A stretch of 64,000 nucleotides of DNA from Phormidium tenue FACHB-1052 (GCF_014696675.1 NZ_JACJQN010000002.1:372001-436000); one strand, 5' to 3'. Counted from the first letter of the stretch, positions 54,215-63,272 are shown. Program-made: numbers and translations. Notes: generated by a model from the letters alone, not told the origin.

Positions 54215-55375
54215 CTACCCCATTGGCCCGGCCAAAATCACCTTAGCCAAGGCGTTGATTACGGACTCGGGCGGCTCTTGCTTGAGGTCGCTGTACCACT
54301 GCTCGGTGGCCTCGGGCACGTAGCCGTAGATCAGGCTGGTGCGCTTGCGGGCTTTGAGCACTAGCTCGGCAGTGCGGTCTTTGCGGGCCGCCTCATAGCG
54401 CTTGAGAGCGTCGGCTACGCCAATGTTAGTGGTATGCAGGTAGCGGGTCAGTACCTCGGCATCTTCGATCGCCTGACAGCCGCCCTGACCCAGAGTGGGA
54501 GTAGTGGCGTGGGCTGAGTCGCCCAGTAGGGCAATGCGACCTTTCACCAGGTGCTCCAGCGGGTCGATGTCGCCAATCTCCAGGCGATTGGTCTGCTCTG
54601 GGTCAAGGGCTTGAATGAGTTTTTGCACCGGCTCGGGCCAGCCCTGAAAGATTTTGGCCAATTCTTCCTGGCGGTAGGTGGGCTCGACGTGGGTGCCTTC
54701 AACCATCGGTGCCCCAAAGAAAAAGTAAAAGCGATCGCCTCCCACCGGCATCATTGAGGCGCGCTTGCTATCGCCCACGTAGAGCACCCACAGATTGGGG
54801 TCGCACAGTTCAGGGTCAGCCTTGACCAGGCCATTCCAGTTGACGTAGCGGGCGTAGCGGCGCTCGACCTGCCCCACCACACAGGCGCGCACTGCGGAAT
54901 GAATGCCGTCAGCTCCCACTACCAAGTCACCGCTGATTCGCTCCCCGTTTTCAAAGATGGCAGTGGCGCTGTGCTCGTCTTGCTCCACGCCGACGCAGTT
55001 CATGCCTAGGTGCACATCCTCAGGCCCAAAAGCTTCGAACAGCATGGTTTGCAGGTCAGTGCGGGCTACGGGGTAGGGGCGCTGGCCCACTTGCTCAAAC
55101 AGGGGGCGCAGGTCGACGTAGCTGAGAGATTCATCGGTGTGGCTGCGATACTCCATGGCGTTCATCTCACCGCCAATGGCAGCCAGCTTTTCCCCCAGTC
55201 CCAGATGGTTGAGCACCTTAACTCCGTTCGACCAGAGCGAGATACCGGCACCAGCGGGCCGCAGCTCTTGAGCGCGATCGTAGATCTCGACTTGGTACCC
55301 CGCCTGCCGCATGGCAATGCCCGTGGTTAATCCGCCAATTCCAGCTCCAATAATCACTACCTTCAGGTTGTACAT
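54215..55375 (-). CDS. hpxO: FAD-dependent urate hydroxylase, HpxO-like
   Basis: HpxO converts urate to 5-hydroxyisourate with NADH and O2, an alternative to uricase. The 386-aa protein has the FAD loop G10-A-G-I-G-G15 and the group A monooxygenase motif ALLGDSAHATTPTLGQGGC. Much stronger similarity to Klebsiella HpxO is seen in ARYVNWNGLV, KR205ASMMPVGGDRFYFFF, VQKLIQALDPEQTNRLEI and the C-terminal LVLKARKR and ILAGPMG. The Arg205/Tyr217 pair fits the reported urate-site Arg204/Tyr216. No other ureide genes are adjacent, so purine use is inferred. Zeaxanthin-epoxidase-like or other hydroxylase roles are less likely. Confidence 0.8.
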   Translation of the reverse strand: MYNLKVVIIGAGIGGLTTGIAMRQAGYQVEIYDRAQELRPAGAGISLWSNGVKVLNHLGLGEKLAAIGGEMNAMEYRSHTDESLSYVDLRPLFEQVGQRPYPVARTDLQTMLFEAFGPEDVHLGMNCVGVEQDEHSATAIFENGERISGDLVVGADGIHSAVRACVVGQVERRYARYVNWNGLVKADPELCDPNLWVLYVGDSKRASMMPVGGDRFYFFFGAPMVEGTHVEPTYRQEELAKIFQGWPEPVQKLIQALDPEQTNRLEIGDIDPLEHLVKGRIALLGDSAHATTPTLGQGGCQAIEDAEVLTRYLHTTNIGVADALKRYEAARKDRTAELVLKARKRTSLIYGYVPEATEQWYSDLKQEPPESVINALAKVILAGPMG

Positions 55376-55703
55376 GGCTCGCTCCTAACTGCTGTGATGG
55401 GTAGGGCATGGTTGTGACGAGGGCGTATGGCCAAAGCTATTGAACGCTGGTTCAAAGCCTAAGGTGTCGTCATCAATAGTTTCACAACGAAGAAAATTTT
55501 GTATACAGCGCACAGTTGTCGGCGGCTAGGTTAGCAGTGGCACCTAGAGGCGTCAACCGTAAAAGTTGGCTAGGCAGTATTTGTACTCAATCTTTAAGAA
55601 CCTGCCAAATTGTTCACCAATTTGTTATCGCCGCTACATCAGAAATAGCTGGATTTTTTTCGGCCACAGAGAAAAGGTAACTGTCCAGATTTGGAATACC
55701 ATC
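55376..55703. other. intergenic region between hpxO and the small peptide gene
   Basis: This 328-bp AT-rich stretch separates divergent genes and should contain both promoters. An open frame runs from 55566 into the peptide gene, but its upstream part lacks a ribosome-binding site. No operator was recognised. Confidence 0.45.
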
Positions 55704-55913
55704 ATGTGGCATCGTTTCTCTGTAATGTTGGCTGCTGTTTTAGTCGGTGGCGTGGGTGGTCTGAGCTATGTGGCCCTGTCTCCGCAGACGGCTGCTGCCC
55801 CGTTATCTCCTGGCGTTGAAGACGTTGAGGTTAACGCGGAGACAGTTGCTAGCAGCTATGTTCAAGGTAAAAAACGCTCGGGCAGCGGGCGGCGTGGCAT
55901 GCGCGGCAGCTAG
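55704..55913 (+). CDS. small secreted PatX-like peptide precursor
   Basis: The 69-aa product (ATG 55704, GGAAT about 9 bases upstream) has a signal peptide (MWHRFSVMLAAVLVGGVGGL ... SPQTAAA), a short acidic middle and a basic Gly/Arg tail GKKRSGSGRRGMRGS. PatX proteins of filamentous cyanobacteria share this plan, with an N-terminal signal and a C-terminal RGSGR peptide that controls HetR. Here the motif reads R-SGSGR-R, one residue from RGSGR. I infer a PatX-like signalling peptide, but a generic small secreted basic protein cannot be excluded. Its stop overlaps the convergent TPR pseudokinase by 4 bp. Confidence 0.6.
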   Translation: MWHRFSVMLAAVLVGGVGGLSYVALSPQTAAAPLSPGVEDVEVNAETVASSYVQGKKRSGSGRRGMRGS

Positions 55914-57886
55914 AGTTCCGTTGTTTGGGCGGCCCGGAGCTTTTCTAGCTGATATTTGGCGTCGTCAAAGCAGCCTAGGCGGCTGACATCAAGGCAGGCG
56001 CTGGCCACGGTTTCTAAATCGGCGATCGCGCTCTCAATATCCCCCAGCTCCGCATGGAGCAACCCCCGGTCGTAATAGGCAAAGGGATGGTTGGGATTGA
56101 GCTCTATCGTTTGATTGAAGTCGGCCATGGCCCCGGCGTAGTCGCCCAGATCTTGGCGGGTCAAGCCGCGATTGTAGTAAGGCTCCGGGCTGCCCGCATT
56201 GATCTGAATGGCGATCGTAAAGTCTTGGATCGCCCCCTGAAAATCGTTGAGTCGTCGCTTGACTAGCCCTCGATTTTCGTAGGCCAGGCTGTTGTTGGGG
56301 CGCAGGTTGACGGCCTCGGTGCAGTCGTTGAGGGCGGCGGCGTGATCTGCCAAGTTCGAGCGCGATAGGCAGCGATTCAGGTAGGCGTCGGCCTTGCTTT
56401 CCGGATCCTCGGCCAGGTTGATGGCGGCGGTGTAGTCTTGCAGGGCTCCCTCTTCATCCCCTAGCTCGGCTCGGGCGTTGCCCCGGTTGATGTGGGCGTC
56501 AACGTAGGTGGTTTCGCGCTCTAGGGCATCGCTGTAGTCAGCGATCGCCCCCTGCAAATCGCCCAGGCGAAAGCGCAAGTTGCCCCGCTGAAAGTACCAG
56601 GTGGCCATGCTGGGGTCGTTCTGAATGGCGTTGGTCAGGTCTTGCAGAGCCTCCTCCGACTGCCCATTTTCCCACAGCAGGGTCGAGCGCTGGGCCAGGG
56701 CCTTGCCGTGGTCAGGCTTTAAATCTATAGCCTGGTTGAGGTAGTTGAGCGAGTCATTCTTTTGCCCCACCTGCCTAGCGGCTTCGGCCTGCTGAAGTAG
56801 GCCATTGACTGTCATGCGTTGGGGAACGCGCAGCAAAAACACTCCCGCCACCGTCAGCAGGGCGATCGCGACCCCTGCACCCAACCAAACCTTAGAGCGA
56901 CGGTTGAGACGGGCGGCACGGGGGGCCGTGGAAGGCGTGGATGACAACTGTTCTGGCTCCATATCACCGTTCTCCGGGGGCGGGGGGCTGGCGGGCTGGG
57001 CTGAAGCCGCCGGGGCAGGGGGGCCAACCCGCTCAGCCAGGGCCAGCAAAATGTCTTTGGCCTGGTGATACTGCGCCTCGGGCTGGGGCGACACCATTTT
57101 GATCAAAATGTCTTTGAGAGGGTTACCCAGGGTTGAGCATTCGTCGAGTTGGAGCTTAATCTGAGCCAAAAAATCGTCCTGGTTTAGGCGGGGAATTGCC
57201 TCATTTGACAGGCCTGTAGCCATCTGCATCGCAATCATGCCCAGGGCAAAGTGGTCAGCGGCAAAGCGGGTGTACTGGCGGTGCTTGACTTGGGGCAGGT
57301 AGGCCGACTCGGCGGTAGGAGTTGTGGGGTTGCCGTTAGTCTCTAAGCTCGGCTCCGGGGTGCCCGTGTCTTGAATCAGGCCGAAATCTACCAGCACCAG
57401 GTGGCCGCGATCGCGGTGCCGAATCAGATTGTTGGGGTGCAGGTTTTGGTGGGCAATGCCGTGGCGCTGAATCAGGTCTAAAATGCCCAGGCTTTCGACT
57501 AAAAAGCGCAGTACCTCGGCCTCCTGTCTGGGTTTGCCCTCAGCCAGTTCAGCCATGAGGGAATGGCCAGCAACGTAGTCGCGCACCCAGTAAAAGTCTT
57601 GCCCCTCCTGCACTGTAGAGAGGTTTTTGGCGATCGCCTCTTGGTCGCCCATGCGCTTGAGCAGGTTAACCCGCTTGGCCAGCAAATCGTTGAGAAATTT
57701 TAGGGTAATGGTGTTGTGGGAGGGCAGCTGCAAATGCTTAACAATGCACTTGGCCTTTGCCGGATCGCCATGATCGGTCATCAGGTAGGTCTTGGTGTAG
57801 GCCTTAGTACTGACAACTCGAATGAACTGAAACCGTCCATCGATCAGTCTTTTCACAACCATTAGTTTTTGCTGAGGTAAATGCAC
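55910..57886 (-). CDS. TPR protein with pseudokinase-like Ser/Thr kinase domain
   Basis: The 658-aa protein starts with a kinase fold (~10-280). The ATP Lys is probably K50 (CIVK) and D167-F-G is kept, but the catalytic loop reads H146-QN-LHPNN, with Asn148 instead of the catalytic Asp, and the Gly-rich loop is lost (RVVSTKAYTKTYL). It is therefore probably a pseudokinase. A Pro-rich linker leads to a membrane helix (~332-352; WLGAGVAIALLTVAGVFLL). About seven TPR units follow (~355-640; e.g. ALAQRSTLLWENGQSEEALQ). ATG 57862 is an alternative start. It probably acts as a membrane-anchored scaffold. It converges with the PatX-like gene. Confidence 0.85.
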   Translation of the reverse strand: MHLPQQKLMVVKRLIDGRFQFIRVVSTKAYTKTYLMTDHGDPAKAKCIVKHLQLPSHNTITLKFLNDLLAKRVNLLKRMGDQEAIAKNLSTVQEGQDFYWVRDYVAGHSLMAELAEGKPRQEAEVLRFLVESLGILDLIQRHGIAHQNLHPNNLIRHRDRGHLVLVDFGLIQDTGTPEPSLETNGNPTTPTAESAYLPQVKHRQYTRFAADHFALGMIAMQMATGLSNEAIPRLNQDDFLAQIKLQLDECSTLGNPLKDILIKMVSPQPEAQYHQAKDILLALAERVGPPAPAASAQPASPPPPENGDMEPEQLSSTPSTAPRAARLNRRSKVWLGAGVAIALLTVAGVFLLRVPQRMTVNGLLQQAEAARQVGQKNDSLNYLNQAIDLKPDHGKALAQRSTLLWENGQSEEALQDLTNAIQNDPSMATWYFQRGNLRFRLGDLQGAIADYSDALERETTYVDAHINRGNARAELGDEEGALQDYTAAINLAEDPESKADAYLNRCLSRSNLADHAAALNDCTEAVNLRPNNSLAYENRGLVKRRLNDFQGAIQDFTIAIQINAGSPEPYYNRGLTRQDLGDYAGAMADFNQTIELNPNHPFAYYDRGLLHAELGDIESAIADLETVASACLDVSRLGCFDDAKYQLEKLRAAQTTEL

Positions 57887-58138
57887 CGGCTAGGGCGTTG
57901 CCCGCAACCCTAGGCCGTGGGTCATGCGTTAGCGTGCTGCCCGATCCCATCGGTGCTCTGAAGTGGATACCTCAGAGAGCTTAAACCCCTACTTGGGGTC
58001 AGCGGCTATCCCAAAAAGACAAGGCAAATGTAGCGTCGATTTCAGGAAGAAAGCAATGCGGGCTAATCTACCCCACAGCTGAAACTCAATCAGCGGATGG
58101 CTAAGATGATAAGGCGACCCATCAGCAGCAATACTACT

Positions 58139-58549
58139 ATGTACTGTGTGATTTATGACGGTAACTGTAACCTCTGCGTCAGTCTAGTGCAGCTATTGGA
58201 GTCGCTCGATCGCGGCACCCAGTTTCAGTACGTGCCCATGCAAGACGAAGCCACCCTGGCTCGCTACAGCATTAGTTCTCAAGACTGCGAGGCCGGCATG
58301 ATCGTGATTGACATGCAGGCCCCCGATCGCCGCTGGCAGGGCAGTGACGCCGCCGAAGAAATTGGTCGGCTGCTGCCTCTGGGCAACCCCTTTATCCAGG
58401 CCTATCGAGCGCTGCCTGGGGCTAAGGCGGTGGGCGACTCAATCTACGCGGTGGTGCGCGATCGCCGCTACGAGCTATTTGGCAAGCGATCCCAGCGCTA
58501 CGACTCGGCCTACCCCCTCTGCGACGGAGATGGGTGTATTCACAGATGA
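58139..58549 (+). CDS. DCC-family (DUF393) thiol-disulfide oxidoreductase-like protein
   Basis: The 136-aa form from ATG 58139 starts MYCVIYDGNCNLC, the YDGxCxxC motif that defines the family, at the very N-terminus; a start at 58097 would add an unlikely basic lead. FQYVPMQDEATLARY and GSDAAEEIGRLLPLGNPFI follow the family pattern. The C-terminus has two more Cys (PLCDGDGCIHR). The fold is thioredoxin-like, but redox activity in this family is seldom proven. It is soluble and stands 90 bp before the secreted repeat protein. Confidence 0.88.
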   Translation: MYCVIYDGNCNLCVSLVQLLESLDRGTQFQYVPMQDEATLARYSISSQDCEAGMIVIDMQAPDRRWQGSDAAEEIGRLLPLGNPFIQAYRALPGAKAVGDSIYAVVRDRRYELFGKRSQRYDSAYPLCDGDGCIHR

Positions 58550-58639
58550 GGGGTTTAACCCCCTATAGCTACCTTGGAGACATCAAGGCAGCGGCTCACG
58601 CAGAATTGGGCAAGCTGCTCCATCGTTGTTGACCCAAGG

Positions 58640-59029
58640 ATGACCGTCATGAGCCTGCGATCGCAACTTGCCCTAGCCACCCTCAGCATTTTGGCCACCG
58701 CCGCCCTGGCCGCCACCGCCGCAGACGCCCGCCCTGGTCAAGGGCATCGCCCCCAGTCCAGCGCCCCCGCAGTGCAAGAAGTCGTGCCCCAGGTCGAAGC
58801 TCCCACCGCTACGGTAGAGACCCCGGAGGTCACGCTCGAAACCACTGACGCCGTTGTCGTCGAGGTTCCCGACACAGAGACTTCTGTAGTCGGCGAATCC
58901 GCAGCGGAGTACGAAAACCTACCTCCTGGTCTGCAACGCCGAGTCGATAGCGATCGCGGTCTGCCCCCCGGCCTACAGCGCCAGGCGGAGAGCGAGCGTG
59001 GCTTACCTTCTGGTCTCCGCAACCGGTAA
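58640..59029 (+). CDS. secreted protein with LPPGL repeats
   Basis: The 129-aa product starts MTVMSLRSQLALATLSILAT and has a signal peptide ending near AADA. The middle is rich in Val, Thr, Pro and Glu (~35-90). The C-terminus has three repeats of about 14 residues: LPPGLQRRVDSDRG, LPPGLQRQAESERG and LPSGLRNR. Such LPPGL motifs occur in exported bacterial proteins of unknown role. A long hairpin with a T-run follows the stop. Start ATG 58640 gives the signal its proper position. Confidence 0.75.
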   Translation: MTVMSLRSQLALATLSILATAALAATAADARPGQGHRPQSSAPAVQEVVPQVEAPTATVETPEVTLETTDAVVVEVPDTETSVVGESAAEYENLPPGLQRRVDSDRGLPPGLQRQAESERGLPSGLRNR

Positions 59030-59047
59030 TCGCTCAATCGCTTTACC

Positions 59048-59112
59048 AGAGACCGGATGCCTATCTGTCTGTCCATTGCGCTGTGGGTAGATAGCAGGCA
59101 CCCGGTCTCTTT
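59048..59112 (+). terminator. long-stem intrinsic terminator
   Basis: GAGACCGGATGCCTATCT pairs with AGATAGCAGGCACCCGGTCTC (mismatch and two-base bulge), and TTTT follows. It lies 18 bp after the secreted repeat protein. As the following gene is convergent, the hairpin may end both. Confidence 0.75.
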
Positions 59113-59124
59113 TGCGATTGCCCT

Positions 59125-61416
59125 CTACTCCGGGTTTACCCGCACCCGAGCAAACTTGAGGCCGCTGACCCCTTGGAGCGGTTCGACCGTTCCCTGCTCG
59201 ATGTCGCCCGCCACAATGCCCTCGCGGTATAGGTAGCGCAGATAGCGCTCATACTCCTGCCACTCTTCGCTGGTCGAATAGACCACCGTCAGCATGCCGG
59301 GCTGGGTAATGCGATCGCCCTTTTCCGCATCGCGGGCCTTATCAATGCGCTTTTTGACGATTTCGTAGCGGGTGTCGCGGGTGCCCCGCACGTCAAACAG
59401 GCGCTCAGTAGATTCGTCGTGGACGATATCTACCGTGTAGCCCTGCACCAGCACCAGGTGGGTGATGGTCATGTCGGTGTCGTAGGCAGCCTTGAGCGAA
59501 AACCCCTTGCGAGCACAGTCGCACACCGCCCGGAGCTGCTCGTAGCGCAGCGACTTGAGCTGAAACTCGGTGAAGTTGGGATCAATGGCCTGCCCGGCGT
59601 AGATCATGTGGTCAATGCCGTCGGTGGCCTCCAGGTCGCAGTAGTGGGGGGTGATCGCCTGCATCGACTGCTGCCACTGGGTCCAGGTATCGCGCAGCAG
59701 CCCGTTGATGTGGCCAATGGTGTCGTCATACAGAGCGCGGGCGGCATAGACGCAGCCGTGGTTGGCATCAATGGCGGCTTTGTACTGGGCGATCGCGGCC
59801 TCGGCCTCGGGGCTGTGCTGGGCAAAGTAGGTAAAATGCACCTCCACTTCCCCTTGCAAGTAGCGCAGCAGCGTCACCTCAGAATCGACCGTCACCCCTT
59901 TCTCCAGCACGGCAATATGATCAGCCAGATCGAGGGCCAGCTGCCCTACCAGGGCGTTGTTGTCGGCCCGGCCCGCCGCTGCCACCACGGCCAGGGCGAG
60001 GCGAAACTGGGTGAGCAAATCCTGCTGAATCGTGCGGTTGCGCTCGTCAGATGAACCACGAATGTCAGAGATGCCGTAGAGCGGGTAGACGTTCTCAAAA
60101 ACGATTTGGGCGGGGGGCAGCCCCAGGCTGAGGCGTTCAGCCTCTTGCTCAAACCGCCAGCGCACCGAGGGGTGAATGTTGTTGAAGCGGTCTTGGACGC
60201 TGTGGCGCATAGCCGCCGTCAGCGCCGGAATCAGCGTTGTGGCACGGCTGCAATCGGCCTGGTCAAAGGCATAGGGTCTCGGGCTAGTGAGGCCGACGAG
60301 GCCCACCATCTGAGCCGTGCTGTCGCCCAGCCGCGCCGTGCGCATCACTAGCGGGATCAGCAGCAGCGATCGCACCCCCTGATTCAGCATCGCGGCCTCG
60401 CAGGCCGTCGCGCAGTCGAGGCTGAGGTCGGGCACGTTGACCACCTCGCGGCGCTCGGTAGCCCGCAAAAAAGCCGACCCCTGTAGGGCTTCAATGGTGT
60501 AGTTGGCCGTTTGCCACTCGGGCTGGTTGAGCTGGGTAAAGAGCTGGGCCTGGCTGTTTTCAGCGCTCAGTAAAAAGCTATCGGCGGCGTTAAACAGCTG
60601 CTTCATCAGCCCGTTCGCCTGCTCAAAGCGGCGGGTGCCGAGCACCGATTCGTGACCTACCAGCAGCTCAATCAGCGCCCTGGAAGTCTCTCGCTCGGTG
60701 ACGTCGATGCCCTCAATTAAAATCTGACCGCTGGCGCTATAGTTGCCGGGCCTCAGGGCTGCAACCAATTGATTAAAGGCAGGTTCTCGGCTCAGTAGCT
60801 GGGTGGTTACCTGCTCGCGGCTGGGGGCCACGGGCCAGCAGTCGGTCAGGCTAGCCTGGAGTTCGGGGGCGATCGCCGTCACCTGCAATCCCGCCGTCGC
60901 CGTGCGCAGCCGCAGCTCAATCTGACGCATCTCGCCAGTTTCAGAGTCGGCCAACGACACGACCAGCGGCTCGTGGAGCAGCCGCTGCGAAACCAGGTCG
61001 TCTGCCCCGTAGGCATAGCGAAGCACCGCACTCAAAAAATGCCGCCGAAACCGCTCTTGCAGACCCTTTTGATCCGCCGCTGAAAGCTGATCAAAAAAGC
61101 TCAGGTCGAGGTGCCCCCCCTCAGCACGAATGCCCGTCAGCCGACAAAAGTAGCGGTTGGCAAACAGCACCGGATGGGCTTGGGTAGGGCTGCTGATCGC
61201 CGTCGCCACATCCACCACCGCCATCACCAGGTGGCTGTAGTGCTGAATCAGCTCTAGCCAGGGCAAAGTCGGTCGAGCGATCGCTTGATCAGGGGTCTCA
61301 CCCTCCTGGCTAGAGTCAGGGCGATCGCCCAAACTATACGAAATATCTATTAATAGTCCCCCCTCAGGGGCAGCTATTCGATCGGTGTCGATGCAGCGAG
61401 ACGATTCGTTTGCCAT
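59125..61416 (-). CDS. PAS/GAF sensor protein with novel C-terminal region
   Basis: The 763-aa form from ATG 61416 (MANESSRCIDTDRIAAPEGG) has a PAS-like region (~50-190; PVLFANRYFCRLTGI), a GAF-type domain (~270-420; MKQLFNAADSFLLSAENSQA, RSLLLIPLVMRTARLG) and ~330 C-terminal residues not assigned. That last part includes LHYCDLEATDGIDHMIYAG-like and YDTDMTITHLVLVQGYTVDI patterns and ends with a Val/Arg-rich stretch. No kinase, GGDEF or HTH output is visible. The output is therefore unknown, perhaps by protein contact. The region upstream is shared with ffh. Confidence 0.75.
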   Translation of the reverse strand: MANESSRCIDTDRIAAPEGGLLIDISYSLGDRPDSSQEGETPDQAIARPTLPWLELIQHYSHLVMAVVDVATAISSPTQAHPVLFANRYFCRLTGIRAEGGHLDLSFFDQLSAADQKGLQERFRRHFLSAVLRYAYGADDLVSQRLLHEPLVVSLADSETGEMRQIELRLRTATAGLQVTAIAPELQASLTDCWPVAPSREQVTTQLLSREPAFNQLVAALRPGNYSASGQILIEGIDVTERETSRALIELLVGHESVLGTRRFEQANGLMKQLFNAADSFLLSAENSQAQLFTQLNQPEWQTANYTIEALQGSAFLRATERREVVNVPDLSLDCATACEAAMLNQGVRSLLLIPLVMRTARLGDSTAQMVGLVGLTSPRPYAFDQADCSRATTLIPALTAAMRHSVQDRFNNIHPSVRWRFEQEAERLSLGLPPAQIVFENVYPLYGISDIRGSSDERNRTIQQDLLTQFRLALAVVAAAGRADNNALVGQLALDLADHIAVLEKGVTVDSEVTLLRYLQGEVEVHFTYFAQHSPEAEAAIAQYKAAIDANHGCVYAARALYDDTIGHINGLLRDTWTQWQQSMQAITPHYCDLEATDGIDHMIYAGQAIDPNFTEFQLKSLRYEQLRAVCDCARKGFSLKAAYDTDMTITHLVLVQGYTVDIVHDESTERLFDVRGTRDTRYEIVKKRIDKARDAEKGDRITQPGMLTVVYSTSEEWQEYERYLRYLYREGIVAGDIEQGTVEPLQGVSGLKFARVRVNPE

Positions 61417-61712
61417 AGTTGCTCTAGATGTGCCCTTCACTAAAGTCTTACAAAGCAACCCAGTGAAATTCCGCAGTGGCTCTCATATCTTTGCGGAATC
61501 GTAGGAGTTTTTAGAGATGGGGTAAATCCTATCTCTGCGGCGCAACCTCAATTGATGAGCTGTGTCAGCCCACCTGGGGCCGATTTTTTCGTTTATGTCT
61601 ATCGTACTCAATCGCGGGGTGTCGTTGCCAGCCACGCCCCCTGCGCTTCTGGTTAGGGCCTTCACCCTTTAGAATGGAATTTCCGCCCCAGGATTATTCT
61701 CTCCGTTAAACC
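61417..61712. other. intergenic region between sensor gene and ffh
   Basis: This 296-bp gap between divergent genes includes a hairpin AGAGAT...ATCTCT at about 61514-61537 and a T-rich stretch near 61585. No SRP RNA was seen despite the ffh neighbour. Confidence 0.45.
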
Positions 61713-63185
61713 ATGTTTGAAGCCCTGTCCGATCGCCTTGAGTCTGCCTGGAAAAGCCTGCGTGGCCAGGACAAAATCAGCGAGTCTAACATCGACAGCG
61801 CCCTGCGCGAGGTGCGTCGCGCCCTGCTAGAGGCCGACGTCAACCTCCAGGTAATCAAAGACTTTATCGCCCAGGTCAAAGAAAACGCCCTGGGCATTGA
61901 GGTGGTCAAAGGGGTGAGCCCCGACCAGCAGTTCATCAAGGTGGTGAACGACGAGCTGATTCGCCTCATGGGCGACACCAACGCTCCCCTGGCTGACTCG
62001 CCGACCAAGCCCACCGTGGTGCTGATGGCAGGCCTTCAAGGGACGGGTAAAACCACCGCCACCGCCAAGCTGGCCCTGCACCTGCGCAAAGAAAACCGCA
62101 GCACTTTGCTGGTGGCCACCGATGTGTACCGTCCAGCGGCGATCGATCAGCTAGTCACCCTCGGTAAGCAGATCGATGTGCCCGTGTTTGAGCTAGGCAC
62201 CGACGCCAACCCGGTGGGAATCGCCCGTCAGGGCATTGAAAAAGCCAAGGCCGACGGCATTGATACCGTCATTGTCGACACCGCAGGCCGTTTGCAGATC
62301 GACCCCAAGATGATGGCCGAGCTGGCCGATATTAAAACCGCTATTGACCCCGACGAAGTGCTGCTGGTGGTCGATGCCATGACCGGCCAGGAAGCCGCCA
62401 ACCTCACCCGCACCTTCCACGACCAGATCGGCATTACCGGGGCCATTCTCACCAAAATGGATGGCGATGCGCGCGGTGGGGCGGCCCTGTCGGTGCGGCA
62501 GATTTCGGGCCAGCCCATCAAGTTCATCGGCGTGGGCGAAAAGGTAGAGGCGCTGCAACCCTTCTACCCCGATCGCATGGCCTCGCGCATTCTCGGCATG
62601 GGCGACGTGCTCACCCTGGTCGAAAAAGCTCAGGAAGCGGTCGATCTGGGCGACGCTGAAAAGCTGACGCAAAAAATTCTCGAAGCCGAGTTCGACTTTG
62701 ACGATTTTCTCAAGCAGATGCGCTTCATGAAGAGCATGGGCTCGCTAGGCGGCATCATGAAATTGATCCCCGGCATGGGCAAGCAGATCACAGGCGACAT
62801 GCTGGAACAGGGCGAGGCCCAGCTCAAGCGCTGCGAAGCCATGATCAACTCCATGACTACCCAGGAGCGCAAGCAGCCCAACCTGCTCTCTAGCTCCCCC
62901 AGCCGCCGCCGCCGCATCGCCAAAGGCTCAGGCCACCAAGAAAAAGACGTGGGCAAGCTGGTCAGCGACTTCACCAAAATGCGTACCATGATGCAGCAGA
63001 TGGGTCGGGGCGGCGGCTTCCCCGGTATGGGTGGTATGCCCGGCATGGGTGGCGGCATGCCCGGTATGGGCGGCGGTATGCCAGGGCTACCGGGCATGGG
63101 CGGCGGGCCTCAACCCGGCTTTCGCCCCCCCAGCAACAAAAAGCAGAAAAGCCAGAAGAAAAAGAAGGGCTTTGGTCAGCTTTAG
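61713..63185 (+). CDS. ffh: signal recognition particle protein Ffh
   Basis: Ffh binds signal sequences at the ribosome and, with SRP RNA and FtsY, targets proteins to the membrane. The 490-aa protein has the N domain (~1-90), the G domain (~100-295; AGLQGTGKTTATAKLA, VIVDTAGRLQID, TKMDGDARGGAALS) and the Met-rich M domain (~325-435; RFMKSMGSLGGIMKLIPGMG). The tail has Gly/Met/Pro repeats (GMGGMPGMGGG) and a Lys-rich end (KKQKSQKKKKGFGQL), as in many cyanobacteria. ATG 61713 is the family start. Confidence 0.97.
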   Translation: MFEALSDRLESAWKSLRGQDKISESNIDSALREVRRALLEADVNLQVIKDFIAQVKENALGIEVVKGVSPDQQFIKVVNDELIRLMGDTNAPLADSPTKPTVVLMAGLQGTGKTTATAKLALHLRKENRSTLLVATDVYRPAAIDQLVTLGKQIDVPVFELGTDANPVGIARQGIEKAKADGIDTVIVDTAGRLQIDPKMMAELADIKTAIDPDEVLLVVDAMTGQEAANLTRTFHDQIGITGAILTKMDGDARGGAALSVRQISGQPIKFIGVGEKVEALQPFYPDRMASRILGMGDVLTLVEKAQEAVDLGDAEKLTQKILEAEFDFDDFLKQMRFMKSMGSLGGIMKLIPGMGKQITGDMLEQGEAQLKRCEAMINSMTTQERKQPNLLSSSPSRRRRIAKGSGHQEKDVGKLVSDFTKMRTMMQQMGRGGGFPGMGGMPGMGGGMPGMGGGMPGLPGMGGGPQPGFRPPSNKKQKSQKKKKGFGQL

Positions 63186-63272
63186 GCTGGTTTAGGACGC
63201 TTGCGATCGCGGCCAAAAATTTAGCTCTGGCCTACCACCCCAGTCGGAGGGCTAGCCCCTATCAACGGCAGC

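Noticed and set aside
59419-60054. 211-codon frame antisense to the PAS/GAF sensor
   Set aside because: It is a shadow of a real coding frame; Gly/Val/His-rich without motifs.
61483-61665. 60-codon frame between the sensor gene and ffh
   Set aside because: It overlaps a hairpin region, lacks a ribosome-binding site and has no motif.
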